Assembly (NCBI GenBank): GCA_013180625.2
Contig: SNVD02015042.1
Span: 33,713 to 97,712 of the forward strand
Origin: Boswellia sacra
Lineage: Eukaryota; Streptophyta; Magnoliopsida; Sapindales; Burseraceae
DNA length: 64,000 bases
Direction of reading: 5' to 3'
Within the stretch, counting starts at the first letter, position 1. Each line of letters opens with the position of its first letter. Shown in pieces: positions 1 to 11,519 of this stretch. Under the pieces are notes generated by a model that made no database searches, was not told the DNA's origin, and worked only from the letters and a program-made list of their open reading frames with translations. The translations under genes were made by a program, and so were the position numbers.

Positions 1-1365
1 AGGCAATCGATTACTGAACATAATCATCTCTTCTCCCTCTTGAAGATACGTTCAAGAAATTGAGAATTTTTTTTAGTATAACTTTTTTAAGCGTTCTATT
101 GTTCTAAACCCAAAAACTGTACATCTGAGAGCAGTCTTCTCTTCTCTCCTTTTGTTTTCTTATTTATTTTTCTCACTTAGAACAAGCACGTTTATGGTTT
201 AATTCTATGCTTAGTAGCATGTTTAGGGTTTTATGAATTATCTAACCTTTATTTGTTTTGCGAGTGGATAAGCGTGTCGAGGTAAGTATGCTCTCCCTTT
301 TTTATTAGAATCATGTTTAGGAATTTAATTTTCTTTGCAAATCCTTAGAAATATGCTTAAAAGCACATGCTTAGAATCATGCTAGGAAGACTTATAATTG
401 CTTTGAGGCATGCTAGGAAATAGCATAGAAAAAGTAAGAATTACCATTTTACCCCTTGATTGTTTGGATTGGGCTAGAATAGCCTTGCTTGATTGCTATT
501 GTTTGATTTAGGCTAGAAAATACCATGATAACCATGTTTAGGCTAGAAATGCCATGAAATTATACGAACTATGCTAGAATAGTAATAGGCTAGTATGCCA
601 CGATCGAATTATCAAATCTAGGCTAGAGTGCCATTACTCAAGATTATGGCTTTGAATCTTGATTGATAGAATTATGAATATATGAGTGTACTGTGAATAC
701 ACTAGGATTAGAATAATGCCATGAAGTGATGGTGGACTGACATTGATGGTAAGGGACCATCACTAAGAATGATAATTGAATATATGAATATGCATGTAGA
801 GGATTAATAAACAACGAATTAACTTACATATGGTCGTGAGAAATTTCTTATTTATCAAATCTCAAATTGATTGCTTATTAAATGTATGATTTGCATGAAT
901 ATGCTATGTATGAAATATTTTACATCATTGAATATTTGAAGTATTAAAACTATAATTTATTTCATTATTGAATAAAAACTGTTGTAATCCTCTTCTCCTT
1001 CCCCCATGAATGACAGAAATGCAATCTATTCTCCTCTTTTTTTCTTTGTATGAATACACAATTGCCTTAATTGAATAATCATCTCACAAATCTAAACGAA
1101 GATAAAATAGAATGTGTGCATAAAACAAACAACACTAAGTGGACTAAGTAATGACATGAGATGTTATTATTTGATATTTCCTAGCAAGGTCAAATTTTTA
1201 TTTGGGCAGGTTGAATGACGCATACCTAACTTTCTGAACCCATCTCTGACGAGATGAGGGTAGCTTATGTCTTGAAACGAGGGATCAGATTTTCTTTATT
1301 CATTCCCAATTGAATAATTGGGTGGTGACTCCATTTTGTAGACGTGCCCATGGCTTCTCATCCAG
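1..1365 (+). repeat. Truncated Tat-family LTR (copy L1)
   Basis: This is a plus-strand copy of the ~1.95 kb LTR that recurs through the window. It aligns by eye with the LTRs at 7458-9386 (reverse), ~11520-13507 and 15324-22053. Its first part lies outside the window and about the last 100 bp are missing, because at ~1365 the sequence switches to minus-strand pol of element A. It carries the family hallmarks: a GAG/GTAAGTAT splice-donor-like site at 279-289, degenerate GGCTAGAATxxCCATGA repeats (~470-640), and inverted arms AGTGATGGT (725-733) and ACCATCACT (756-764). Confidence 0.8.
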
Positions 1366-1439
1366 TATAGCCTTTATTACATAGGGTTCCATATAACAAG
1401 GACCTCATGCTTGTGATGTCACTATTGGTCTCACCAATA

Positions 1440-2330
1440 ATTCTTGGATACTCGTCTAAATTGATGCTAAAGAAGCTGATGCGTCAACCATCTGATTCTC
1501 ACTCCTAGGAAGATAGGTGAAGTTGCACTACTCGAACCTCCCTATCAACCTTCTGATGTGCCCAAGGTCCAGTTTTAGCCTTCCTTCCTGTCGATCCCAA
1601 TCTTCATTGGCTTGAGAGATGATTAATTTTGAATCCCCCAACACTTCTATTTTATCAATGCCCATTGTAATCATAACTTCCAAGCCAAAGGCACATGCTT
1701 AATATTCAGCCATGTTGTTGGTGACTTTGAACTTCAATTTCTCAGCGAATGGAATGACTTCTTTAGTTGGTGATACTAGAATAACTCCTATTCTAGCACC
1801 ATTGCTATTGACAACTCCGTCAAAGAACATCCTCCATCACACTATCGAGATTACCCCCAGATGTTGATCTAAGAATTCTAACTCTTATGGTTCATCATCA
1901 TCATTCGGATTCATGGCCAAAAATTCTGTTACTACTGTTTCTTTCACCACTTTCTTGATAACGTTCTCAATGTCAAATTCTGATAATCAAACTAACCATC
2001 TTGCTAGCTTCCCACCAATGATGGTGCTTTGTAAAGATATTTCATCGGATCCTCATTTGAGATAGCCTTAATCTTATAAGATTGAAAGTAATGACTTAAC
2101 TTCTCCATATAGCTATACTTCATCTCGTATGGAAGCAACTTCTTGCTAATATAATAGATGACATGCTCCACACTATTCTCGTCTTCTAGTGCCAGCATAG
2201 CACCAATGGCCTCCTTATCAGGAGCCAAGTAGAGAATTAAATTCTTATCAGGTTTTGACGGTCTCAAAAACTAGTGGATTTTTTCAAGTATTTCTTAATC
2301 TCTTCAAATGCTTCTTGGCACTGGTCATTC
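1440..2330 (-). pseudogene. Element A RNase H and second (archaeal-type) RNase H remnant
   Basis: The C-terminal part of pol would degrade RNA in RNA:DNA hybrids during reverse transcription. The first RNase H lies at ~2004-2330, recognisable by NLILYLAPDKEAIGAML and YYISKKLLPYEM. A second domain at ~1480-1830 has IGVILVSPTKEVIPFA and KVTNNMAEY-like wording, typical of the archaeal-type RNase H carried by Tat elements. Stops lie between and within the blocks. The element is cut off just beyond this domain at ~1366. Confidence 0.7.
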
Positions 2331-2399
2331 CATTCCATCGGCTAATCCTTTTATAAGAGCCTTAAGATTGGTGGACAAACAGTCGTCAGTTTAGTAATA

Positions 2400-2990
2400 A
2401 ATTAACTGATATACTGGATCTTCCCAAGAAACCCTCGAACTTCTTTTTTAGTTTTGGGTAACGGCATTTTCATAATCACTTTAACCTTGTTTTAGTCAAC
2501 TTCTATCCCCTTCTTGCCAACTACAGACCCCAGCAACTTCCCTGAGGTGACTATAGATACACATTTGTTTAGATTTAGTTGTAGCTTGTATTTCTTCACC
2601 TTTTCTAGGAATCTGTCTAAAGCTTCAAAGCGACCTTCTCGAGTCTCATGTTTCACCATAATGTCATCCATATAGACATCTATCTCTTGATGCATCATAT
2701 CATGAAACAATGTTGTCACCATTCCCTGGTAAGTTGCCCCTGGATTCTTCAATCCCCAGGGTATCACCTTATAACAGTACGTCCCCCACTCCGTAACGAA
2801 GGTTGTTTTCATTTTATCTTCACTGGCCATCATTATCTGGTTGTAATAAGAAAACCTATCTACAAAGGAACACATCATACTGGCAGCAGTGCTATCCACC
2901 AATACATCGATATGAGGCAAAGGAAAATCATCTTTTGATGATACCTTATTCAAGTCTCAATAATCTAACATACTCAATAATCTAACATAC
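2400..2990 (-). pseudogene. Element A reverse transcriptase fragment
   Basis: This is the Ty3/gypsy reverse transcriptase that copies element RNA into DNA. The open stretch 2492-2953 covers the palm: SSKDDFPLPHIDVLVDS, TTFVTEWGTYCYKVIPWGL, and the catalytic box as YMDD in VYMDDIMVK. The wording matches the Tat lineage and aligns with element B at 24404-25111. Upstream of 2953 the DYRDLNK region is broken by a stop, and downstream of 2492 further stops separate it from the connection domain, so this is a fossil. Confidence 0.85.
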
Positions 2991-2999
2991 TCAGATCCT

Positions 3000-3800
3000 T
3001 CCATCCTTCTTTGGCATGAGCATAATATTGGCTAACTATTTTGCATATTTCACCACTTCTAAGAACTTGGCTTCAATTTGCTTGGAGAGTTCCCCTTTGA
3101 TTTCCTAAGCCCACTCCCATCTTAACCTCCTTAGTTTTTGCTTAATCGACTTCATATGTGGATAGGCTAGAATTATATGTTCAATGATACTTCTCTTGAT
3201 TCCATGCATGTCATCATAGGAGTAGGCAAAGACTTCTTTACGTTTCTTTAACAAGTTTTTAATTTTCTCTCTTTCTCTCTATGTAGGGGTTGTGTCAAGC
3301 GTAATACATATATTCTTAGGTTTTTTTATTGTACCAAGATTAATGTCATGAGTTTGAATGGTATGGATGTCAAATATGCTAATCAAATGCAAATTATGAT
3401 ACACAATGCTATCAGGAAAGACATCATACAATTAAGTAAACTGGTTCTTTATTGCTCCAAATTTAGAAAAGTATACAACGTCCTCTTCTTCAAATAGGTT
3501 GGGTACAAATATAGTCTCATAAAATATATCCTTGATTCCTTCTTCGATGAAGGTGGCAAGGTTGATGGATAAGTCTATTGACGGTGCTTGATCTTGAGGC
3601 TTCTCTTCCTAGATGGCCATCTTCTCTATTTCCTCAACCAAGTCATTCCCCTTGGTGATTCCTGCTAGAAGGATATCCTGGAAGATCTCCAATCCGGGCT
3701 TCAACATTCTCTTGAAAACCCATGGTTCAGTAGCTCTCACATACTTCATATCTTAAGCCTTGACAAATTTGATGAATTTCCCTTTGTTTGGCTCAAAGTA
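3000..3800 (-). pseudogene. Element A linker between protease and RT (decayed)
   Basis: Minus-strand coding relic between protease and RT. It aligns with the short open stretch in element B at 23905-24204 (shared wording such as INLA-FIEEGIKD, NLFEEED and THDINLGTI). Many stops are present. The region is conserved across at least three copies here (also 14880-15323) but I recognise no enzymatic domain in it. Confidence 0.6.
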
Positions 3801-3832
3801 ATCTTCACCCGTTCGGATTCATAGCCCAAACC

Positions 3833-4492
3833 TCATCCAAATGTTTGGCCTTTGAAGTTTGAAAAAGATGGTAAACCATGTCCGTTTCTCCCAAGCCCAA
3901 TTCCTGACAAGTATTCTTTCTTCTTCATTATCCCAGCTACAATTGTGCTGACTTCATCAATCATGGCTACGCGAGAGCCTCCCATATAAGGTATTTCTCC
4001 AACCTTTACGCTTAGATCAGCTGGTGGAATTGTTGAGGTTACGTGAATGGTTATAATCTTCCTATCCATAATGAATTGGATCTTCTGATGTAAGGTGAAG
4101 GGAACTCTACCAAGTGAATGGAACCATGCTTGCCCCAACAAAGTAATAAAGGTGATTGGAATGTTAAGAACTACGAATTTTGTTGTTACTTAAATTGGCC
4201 CAGTCTTCACTAACACCTTGAAGATTGTAATGGCACTCCTCTTTGAGTCATCATAATCCTTGACTACTATCTCATAAGGCTTAAGTTCATCTTTGTTGAC
4301 CCCGTACTTATGCGATATCTTCTTAGACACAATGTTAATGGCATACACATCATCCACCATGATGCAAGGATATGTCTTCCTACCAATTTTCATAGTGATA
4401 AACAATAGTCTGTTATGATTCCTCTGTTCGAAAGGTAGATCTTCATCTGTGAAGGTGATCGCTCCCTTCTCATTTAACCCTTGAGTGCTCAT
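3833..4492 (-). pseudogene. Element A aspartic protease region
   Basis: This is the retropepsin-like part of a gag-pol polyprotein, which in active elements cuts the polyprotein. The open stretches 4190-4492 and 3833-4141 are separated by a stop. Family members carry a D-x-G-S/A catalytic box near the start. Here the corresponding segment reads IMVDDVYAINIV, so the Gly is not preserved. The downstream LGQAWFH segment corresponds to the ILGRPWLH-like motif that follows the protease. Element B has lost the equivalent region completely, so this is the only protease of this family in the window. Confidence 0.65.
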
Positions 4493-4499
4493 TTGGTCA

Positions 4500-5660
4500 A
4501 GGCAATCAACATTTCATTTGTACTAATAGTTATGGATATTTCCTCATCTGCCAAAGCCTTTGTCCTGACTTCTCTATGCTTTTCGCATGATATCAACAAA
4601 TCTCAAATGCTAGCATTCACTTGGGTCTTCTTTAATTGCTTCATCACTTGATCTTCTTTTTCTTCATTGGAAACTTCTTTGCCATTCCCGCTAGTATTCT
4701 TAATTTGTCTCTCCTTCTCCTTCTCCTTCTCATGGTAAAATTAACCACTCCTTGTCATTCCTTATACATTCTCACTCTCACCCTTAAGTGTTTCTCTGTC
4801 GTGTGTTTCTTCTTCCACTCTCACTTTCTCTTCTTCATCACTACTAAAGTCAGCCCAAAAGTTTGAAAAGGTCTTGACTTTAGTAATGTTATCCAAAATT
4901 CCCATGACTCTGACTTCTTTACACATTGAGCTTTCTCTTCACTCAATGCTCTTAACTCACTTCCCTTTCTTAACTTCACTACCCTTTTTCGCTTTGAGCC
5001 TTCGAGATGGTGGACGTTTTCTAGCCCCTTTTTTGGCCATCCATTTCTTGGCAAAAGTATTTGATATCGTTGACTCCGTCTTGGTGGACGCTATTTCAAC
5101 TTCTTCATCTTCCTCTACTTATGGCTTTTCCTCCTCTTGGTCATTGCGGCATAAAAATTCAGGCTATAGGCTTAAATTAACTCCCTTCACTATAATATTG
5201 GCCCATCCACCCTTCTTGATGTAGATCTTGGCTACCAAAGGAATGGCTCGTCTTCTACTCTCTCAATGATCTCCTTGGGCTCTTCTTCTTTAAGTCCTTC
5301 GACCTTGGGCTCTTCAGCCTTGGACTTCTTCTTCGTGGCCACCTTTCTAATGGTCTTTTATGATTCTTTAAGCTAAGACTTCTCCCTTCTCATGGCTCTT
5401 TTAGCCCTGCTCGATCCACTTTCTTTAAAGGAGTTCATGACTTACTCTCTAGTAAAACCTAACCCAATCATGTTGATTGCTGGAAGAGGCACCCAGTTGT
5501 AATTGGGTAATGGATTGCTCCTTGCGTTGGGCTTATGTGTCTCTGGGTTGGGAGTCTGACACTTGTCGATCAAGTCTTGGATTTCATGGCGAAGATGAGC
5601 GGAGTCATCAATCTTGTGACCAGTCACTTGGTGTAATTTACATTCTTGTGATGCCTCTAA
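4500..5660 (-). pseudogene. Element A gag-protease linker with zinc-knuckle-like remnant
   Basis: Minus-strand region joining gag to protease. At 5442-5660 the wording resembles the zinc-knuckle-like tail of Tat Gag (GHKIDDSAHLRHEIQDLIDK), although the usual cysteines are partly lost. The stretch 4630-5350 is strongly purine-rich on the minus strand (Lys/Glu/Arg-rich if translated). The short open frames on the plus strand here are the pyrimidine-rich complement and are not taken as genes. Confidence 0.5.
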
Positions 5661-6695
5661 TTCCTTGGTAATGGATTTGGAACCTTTATTGGTGACAATG
5701 GCTCCAAGATCCCTTCAGCTCTCAAGCTTTCAAAGATCTTGAAAAATGGTCTTCCCAAACGGCTGAATTTTCTTTACTAGGTGACTGTCTTCACCTCAAC
5801 ATGCTTCGTGCTAGATCCACTAGCTTGGTGATACTACCCTTGACTTCTTCGAGGGTAGCTATGGTTACTTCTCTTCTGCCTAGATTCCAAATCTTCTATT
5901 TGGATGCCTGAATTATATAAGTCTTCAAAAGTTTGATTCGAAAACCCGCCAGTCTATCACTGGTGAACGTATGGGCTCTATTGATCACCATGCGACCCTG
6001 GTCCTTCTCCACAGGCCTGGTGGTCATCTTGGCGGCCTTGGCCCCCCAACGAACTAAATACTCTGAGAGTGTCTCGTTGGGCTTCTAACATGTCATCTCC
6101 AAATCCCTCAAGGTTATCCCCAGTTGGGTATTATGACAATACCACTCTACAAATTGCTTAAAAAGCTCTTCCCAATCTCCTTCAACTCTCTTGGGGAGGT
6201 CAAGGTACCATATTATCGCATAATCTTATAAGGATAGCATGAAGTACTTCAATATGTGCTCCTTCAACAAAGAAGTAGTGACCATGATAGTTGCATATTG
6301 TCTCAAGTGCATCTTTGGGTTGCCCTCTCCATTAAATTTGGGCAAGCCAAGCATGCAAAATTTTGGAGTTAAATCATTATCCCCAATGAGCAAGATGTCA
6401 TCTAGGTCTCTGACCCCTTTCAGTCCCTTTTTCTTCGAGGGAGATTGGACTTTCTCTATGTCTTTGGCCAACTATTTGACTGATTCAGGCTCTTTTTGAT
6501 TGACTAGGCTTTTTCCTGTATCTCTGCCTTGGCTTGTCTCACAATCACCACCATCATTATCCTCCGGTGGAGGTTGATTCAGGCGATTGAGCCCATTCTG
6601 TAAAGCTTTGATGAGTTGGGCCATTTGTTGTTTGAGCGTGTTGATGTCAGCCCTTATTTGGGCCATTCAGCATTGTTATTGTTAGGTGTAGCCAT
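5661..6695 (-). pseudogene. Element A gag
   Basis: Capsid-type Gag of the Tat-like element. The likely start is the ATG at 6693-6695, followed by wording such as MAQIRADINTLKQQMAQL (coiled-coil-like). The capsid core follows (KFCMLGLPKFNGEGNPKMHL, LLKEHILKYFMLSL). The same segments occur in element B at 22870-23830, which fixes orientation and identity. At least one stop or frameshift near 6470 and several beyond 6226 break the frame. Confidence 0.75.
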
Positions 6696-7457
6696 TTTGT
6701 CAACTGGTTCTTTATGCCTTGTCAAACGACCACCTTGTCTAACCCAAGCTATGATGGCCGTAAAACAAAGGTGTTAATGCCATGCATGTATGTATGATAT
6801 GATGCATGCTCATTCAAAAGCATAGACATGTTTTTAGCCTTCCAACCTTATTTCTCGCACACACATGAGGTCAAGTCTCTTTTCTTAGGATTTTTGATTT
6901 CATTCCTAAGACATTATCATGGGATGTGGTAATGCGAGATTCTCTCTCCTAATTCTAAAATTCATGTTGATGTTAGATTCTTCATGATTATCATAACATG
7001 GTTTTCTAAACGTTATGATAACCTTAACTCATGGCACATGTTCCCATTTTATTATTATGGGTGACTTGACATGTGGCATTCGTTCATGATCTTATAAGGT
7101 TTGAGTTTATGTTATTCTGATAATGAGGAATTTACATCCATAGGCATGCATTTCAACATGGGTTTTGGATATTCATCTTATTAGAAATTTCTAGAGTCGT
7201 TTATATGGGCTTGAGTCTCAAGGGTTCAATAGTTTGGGCTCCTTCAAGCGAGAGATGCCTCATTGGGATAGTTTCTTTTTATACCAAACATGAGTTGTCT
7301 AGGGCTGGAATGAAGCCCAAGACTTCTCATGCCAATGCCACACAGCTAGTTTAGGTAGTTTGTGCTCATTATGTGCAAAAGTGTGGTGATTCAAAGACTC
7401 ATTATACCAATATGAGCTATTAGAATTTAGTATTTCCATAAGAATCAAGTTCTCTTA
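6696..7457 (-). other. Element A untranslated leader
   Basis: Non-coding stretch between the 5' LTR and gag of element A. It aligns with the leader of element B (22073-22869). Shared landmarks on the minus strand include CACACTTTTGCACATAATGA and GACTCTAGAAATTT. The primer-binding region next to the LTR is less well preserved than in B. Confidence 0.6.
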
Positions 7458-9386
7458 TGGATAGGGCTTTCATCCCGCCAGAATGTTTGCGACAACGACA
7501 CTATGTCAAATCTTTCGAGGCTTAAGGGAACACAAACTAACCATGGGCATGTCTGGAGAATGGATTCGCCACCTAATTATTCAAATAGGAATGAATTGGG
7601 GCAATTCGATCCCTTGCTTTAGGAACTAAACTATCCTCGTCGCTTTAGAGATAGGTTTAAAAAGTTAGGTATGAGTCATTCGACTAGCCTAGAACAAAAT
7701 CCGGCCTCCACTGGGAAATCCCAAATAATAACATCTCATGCCATTGCTTAGTCTACTTGGTGTTGCTCATTTCATGCACACATTATTCGTTTTATCTTCT
7801 TTTGGACATGTAAGATGATTACTCCATCAAAAGTAATTGCATCTTCATACAAAGAAAGATGGAAGAGAATAGATTAAATTTCCATCATACATGGGGGAAA
7901 GGGAAAAGGATTACAACGATTATTGTTCAACAGTAAAATAAATTCTACTTCTAATACTTCAAATATTCAATGATGTAAAATATTGCATACATAGCATATT
8001 CATGTAAATCATACATTTAATAAGCAATCAATTCGAGATTTGATAAATAAGGATTTCCTCACCACCATATGTGAGTCTATTCCATATTTATCAAACCTCT
8101 ACATGCATATTCATACATCCAATTATCATTCTTAGCGATGGTCCCTTACCATCAATGTGAGTTCACCATGACTTCATGGCATTATTCTAATTATAGTGTA
8201 ATCATAGTACATTCATACATTCATAACCCAATCAATCAAGATTCAAAACCGTAGTCTAAAATCATGGCACTCTAGCTTAGATTTTATAATTCTATGATGG
8301 CATTCTAGCCTATTGCTATTTTAGCATAATTCATGTTAATTGTAATTTGATGGCATTTCTAGCCTAAACATGGTTATCATGGCATATTCTAGCCTACATC
8401 AAGCAATCAATATCAAATAAAGCTACTATAACCCAATCCAAACAATCAAAGGGTAATATGGTAATTCTTACCTATCCTATGCTATTTCCTAGCATGACTC
8501 AATGCAATTATAAGTCTTCCTAGCATGATTCTAATCATGTGCTCCTAAGCATGATTCTAAGCATTCCCAAAGAAAGTTAAATTCCTAAACATGATTCTAA
8601 TAAAGAAGAGATAACGAACTTACCTCGACATGCTTATCCATCTCGTGAAACAAATAAATGTTTGAACAATTCATAACAACCCTAGCATGCTTCTAAACAT
8701 AAAATTAAACCTTAAACATGCTTATTCTAAGCAAGAAAAGTAAGTAAGAAAATAAGGGGGGAGAAGAGATAACTGCTCTCAATACGTACCCTTTCCGGGT
8801 TTAGAGCAATAGAATGCTTGAAAACTTTGTACCAAAAAAGACTTCTCGAATTCTCAAGCGTGTCTTCAAGAAGGAGAATAGATCATTATATTCGATAATC
8901 GGTGTGTCTTCAAAAGTAAGCCAGGGGGGTTTATATAGGTAAGCAAAAAACAAATGTGGAAAGTTCATAATGTAAATTTTTTAAAATACATGACCAACTA
9001 CTATCGGGCGGTTGTTAGACAGTCAGTCGAGTGTCACTAAATAGTTCTCCTTACGGCCCTTACTATTTTAAGACTTTGTAGTACAGTCTCTTCTAACCTT
9101 TGCCTGTATGATCAAGTATAACTTTTCAACTTTAGCTTTGATTTGCATTTCATAAATTTTTATGGAAACCAGACATCCGTAGCTTCGCAAAGGTATATTA
9201 CTCATCATTAGATTCCCCCTGAATTATTTTTTGCAAATTTTTTAAGTCATATATGTTAGATTTTGAGACTTTTCATCAATCGCTTCTTACATTTCCTTTC
9301 TTGGCTTTCGAAAGCATTTTGGTCATTTTCATTACTCAACATTCATCTTTATCTCATCATCGAGTCTTTGAAATTTAGTGTCTACA
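7458..9386 (-). repeat. 5' LTR of element A (copy L2)
   Basis: Full-length LTR of ~1.93 kb in minus orientation. On the minus strand it begins TGTAGACACTAAATTT (ends at 9386 on the plus strand), close to TGTAGGCACTATATTT at the start of the LTR at 15324, and it ends CCCTATCCA near 7458. Core-promoter-like features are a TATATAA box at ~8932-8938 and a GAGGTAAGT splice-donor-like site at ~8618-8626. The conserved hairpin arms and the GGCTAGAAT repeats are also present. Confidence 0.85.
8931..8939 (-). promoter_or_regulatory. LTR TATA box (L2)
   Basis: CTATATAAA read on the minus strand, in a run followed by CCCCCCTGG. The same position in the other LTR copies is CATATAAAC (11999-12007) and CTATATAGAC (15814-15823), so it is the conserved core promoter of the family. 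Transcription would start ~30 bases downstream. Confidence 0.55.
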
Positions 9387-9750
9387 ATTTTCTTGTAGGA
9401 AGCATGATCCTGAGTGGTAGATAGTCTAGACGTGACCGAGTTTTTTAGAGTCATAATGCAATATGAAATACTAGGGGTAACCACAAAAGAAAAAGGCTCA
9501 ACACTTAGAGGAATAGATGTAGCATGATGAGCAGGCTAATGTCAATGGAGGCAACATGATATGCAAGTTGCTTATTTCTAACAGCTCAGTCTCGATGAAA
9601 CCTAATGATCACCTGAAGCAGTATGATGTGTTCAAGTAATTCAAGTAGTGTCATGTATAAGACGTCTGGAATGAACAGTAATCACCATAAAAATAAGAAT
9701 TGTCGTAGTTGAAAACAATAAAATGGACTATTGTTTTGAAAAAGGAAGTT
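9387..9750. other. Spacer beyond element A
   Basis: Unique-looking, moderately AT-rich sequence between the start of LTR L2 and the tandem-repeat block. I see no coding domain or structural RNA in it. Confidence 0.4.
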
Positions 9751-9763
9751 CACTTTGAAGAAA

Positions 9764-10010
9764 GCATCTACCTTAGAGAAGGAATCTCCTATAAAGAGAG
9801 CAACTACCATAAAGAAGGTATCGCCTTTGGAGAAGGATGTTCACCTTGAAGAAGGAATATCCCTTGAAGAATGGATCTTTCTTGAAGAAGGCATCCACCT
9901 TGAAGACAAAATCTCTCTTGAAGAAGGCATCTACTATGAAGAAGGTGCCTACCTTGAAAAGGCATCTCTTTTGAAGAAGGAAGTTCACTATGAAGAAAGA
10001 ATTTGAAGTC
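9764..10010 (+). repeat. 18-bp minisatellite (hexapeptide-like)
   Basis: About 13 diverged copies of an 18 bp unit of the form CTTGAAGAAGGCATCTAC. Because the period is a multiple of three, the plus strand stays open and would encode repeated LEEGIS-like hexapeptides (SLEEWI, FLEEGI, HLEDKI, SLEEGI). There is no homologue, signal or neighbouring exon, so I treat it as a DNA repeat and not as a protein. It probably belongs to the repeat-rich 3' untranslated part of the Tat element whose 3' LTR is at ~11520. Confidence 0.65.
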
Positions 10011-10805
10011 TACCCTGAAGAAAGAATTTTGAAGAAGAAATTTGATGTTCACCTTGAAGAATGAAATCTGCCTTTAAAATGAAAGGTCACTTTGAAGAAA
10101 AGACTTGAAAAAAAGAAGAAGATTCATAATCAGATAGTTGGAAGGGTAAAGGATAAAAGACCAAAGAGATAATGAAGAGAGAGAAAATAGAGATAGACAA
10201 AAAGTAAATTAGGGATAGAAAAGAGAGAAAAAGAAAAAAGAAAAAAAAGAGAAGAGAAAAGTAAAGAAACTCTACATCAACCTTAAAACAACGAAAGAAT
10301 TTTTGGACGAGTCAGTGACAAGCACCCTGGCAATAGTTTAGCAACTCATAAGGAAAGAAGCGTAACATCGTCGATAGAATCTTCGATCAAGATCACATAG
10401 AAGAATTTCTCCAAACACTATAAAGCAATTTGTTAAAGAACACACCAAACAAGGTAAAAATTTGATTTGATTTGATTTTACATCATCAAGAAACTTTTGA
10501 ATTTTGTAGGAACTTGCAAAGGTAATGGAAGAATCCCTGATAAATCCAAGAATCAACACAATAATAAGGAACTCCCTAGTGTAGAGCATGACGAATGCAA
10601 AAGAAATCGAGAATGAAAAATGTTAGAACTTAACAAATCAAGAATTTCCCTAACAGACCAAAAGGAATCAAGAATATAAGTATAAAGAATACTTAGAAGA
10701 GGGGCATGAAACCCAGTGAATACAAAGTCTGAAGGGATTAGCCGAAGGCATGAAGGAGGTCTAAAGACTATGAAATAGTGCATGATAGATGTTTTCCTAG
10801 TGGCC
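10011..10805. other. Purine-rich spacer
   Basis: Runs of GAA, GAGA and AAAGA (notably 10110-10270), then non-repetitive sequence. No gene is recognised. The position suggests the 3' untranslated part of a Tat element upstream of the LTR at ~11520. Confidence 0.4.
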
Positions 10806-11125
10806 ATGCATTAGAATGAAACCCTAAGAAATGAATGCACTTAAGACTGTTTTAAGCCCTTAGAAGAGGCACAAGCCCTAAGAAGAAATGCTTTGAAGAG
10901 TACTAAAAACTCTAAGAAATAGGTACACTTAAGGGTGTTTTAAGCCCTTAGAGTGGGCACAAGCTCTAAGAAGAGGCACACTTAAGAGTGTTGAAAATCC
11001 TAAGAAGTAGGTGCATTTAAGAGTGTTTTAAGCCCGTAGAATAGTCACACTGAGGAGTGCTAACCCTAAGAAGTAGGTGCACTAAAAAGTGTTAAAAACC
11101 ATAAGAGGTACAATGAAGAGTGCTT
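10806..11125 (+). repeat. Diverged tandem repeat block
   Basis: Several imperfect copies of a unit built from CCTAAGAAGTAGGTGCACTT, AAGAGTGTTTTAAGCCC and AGAGGCACAAG. The unit length varies (~40-90 bp). Together with 9764-10010 and 11265-11350 this forms a minisatellite-rich tract just upstream of an LTR. Confidence 0.6.
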
Positions 11126-11264
11126 TATCTTAGCATCATGAGAATGCACTTCATGCATTAGAATGATGCATTAGTCTGCTCTAGAAAGGTGCACTTTGTG
11201 CATCATAGGGATGCACCTGTCCGCACTAGAAAAGCACATTGCATGTATCATAAGGATGCATTCT

Positions 11265-11355
11265 AGCCCTTGAGTGGGCACATTAGCCCTTGAGTGAGCA
11301 CACTAGCTCTTGAGTGGGCACATTTTTCCTTGAGTAGGCAAAGCTTAGCCCTCAA
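11265..11355 (+). repeat. 20-bp minisatellite
   Basis: Four to five tandem copies of AGCCCTTGAGTGGGCACATT with small changes. They sit ~165 bp before the LTR at ~11520, in the position of the 3' untranslated region of a retroelement. Confidence 0.7.
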
Positions 11356-11519
11356 ATGGACACTCTTTTTTGTAAGAATAAAAATGGAAATAAGATGATA
11401 ACAAAGTCTGATAAAATGAAGGTGAAGGTGAAGATGTCGAGATGGAAGAATGAAAGACAAGATAAGAGTTCTTTGTTGACCTTTCTGTCTTACAAACCTC
11501 TTCAAAGTAAGGGGTAAGT

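Larger units (their letters stand above)
1366..7457 (-). mobile_element. Tat-like Ty3/gypsy element A, internal region (degenerate)
   Basis: This is the internal region of a minus-strand Ty3/gypsy retrotransposon. Read on the minus strand, the order is leader, gag, protease, reverse transcriptase, RNase H and a second (archaeal-type) RNase H. The dual RNase H and the RT wording place it in the Tat lineage. The 5' LTR lies at 7458-9386. The region stops at ~1366, before the integrase, where it abuts an oppositely oriented LTR fragment, so integrase and 3' LTR are missing. Every domain is interrupted by stops or frameshifts. It is not autonomous. Confidence 0.85.

Noticed and set aside
9755..10006. 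83-codon open frame with a hexapeptide repeat (LEEGIS type)
   Set aside because: The openness follows from an 18 bp DNA repeat. No homologue, splice context or start signal supports a protein, and the opposite strand is equally open.
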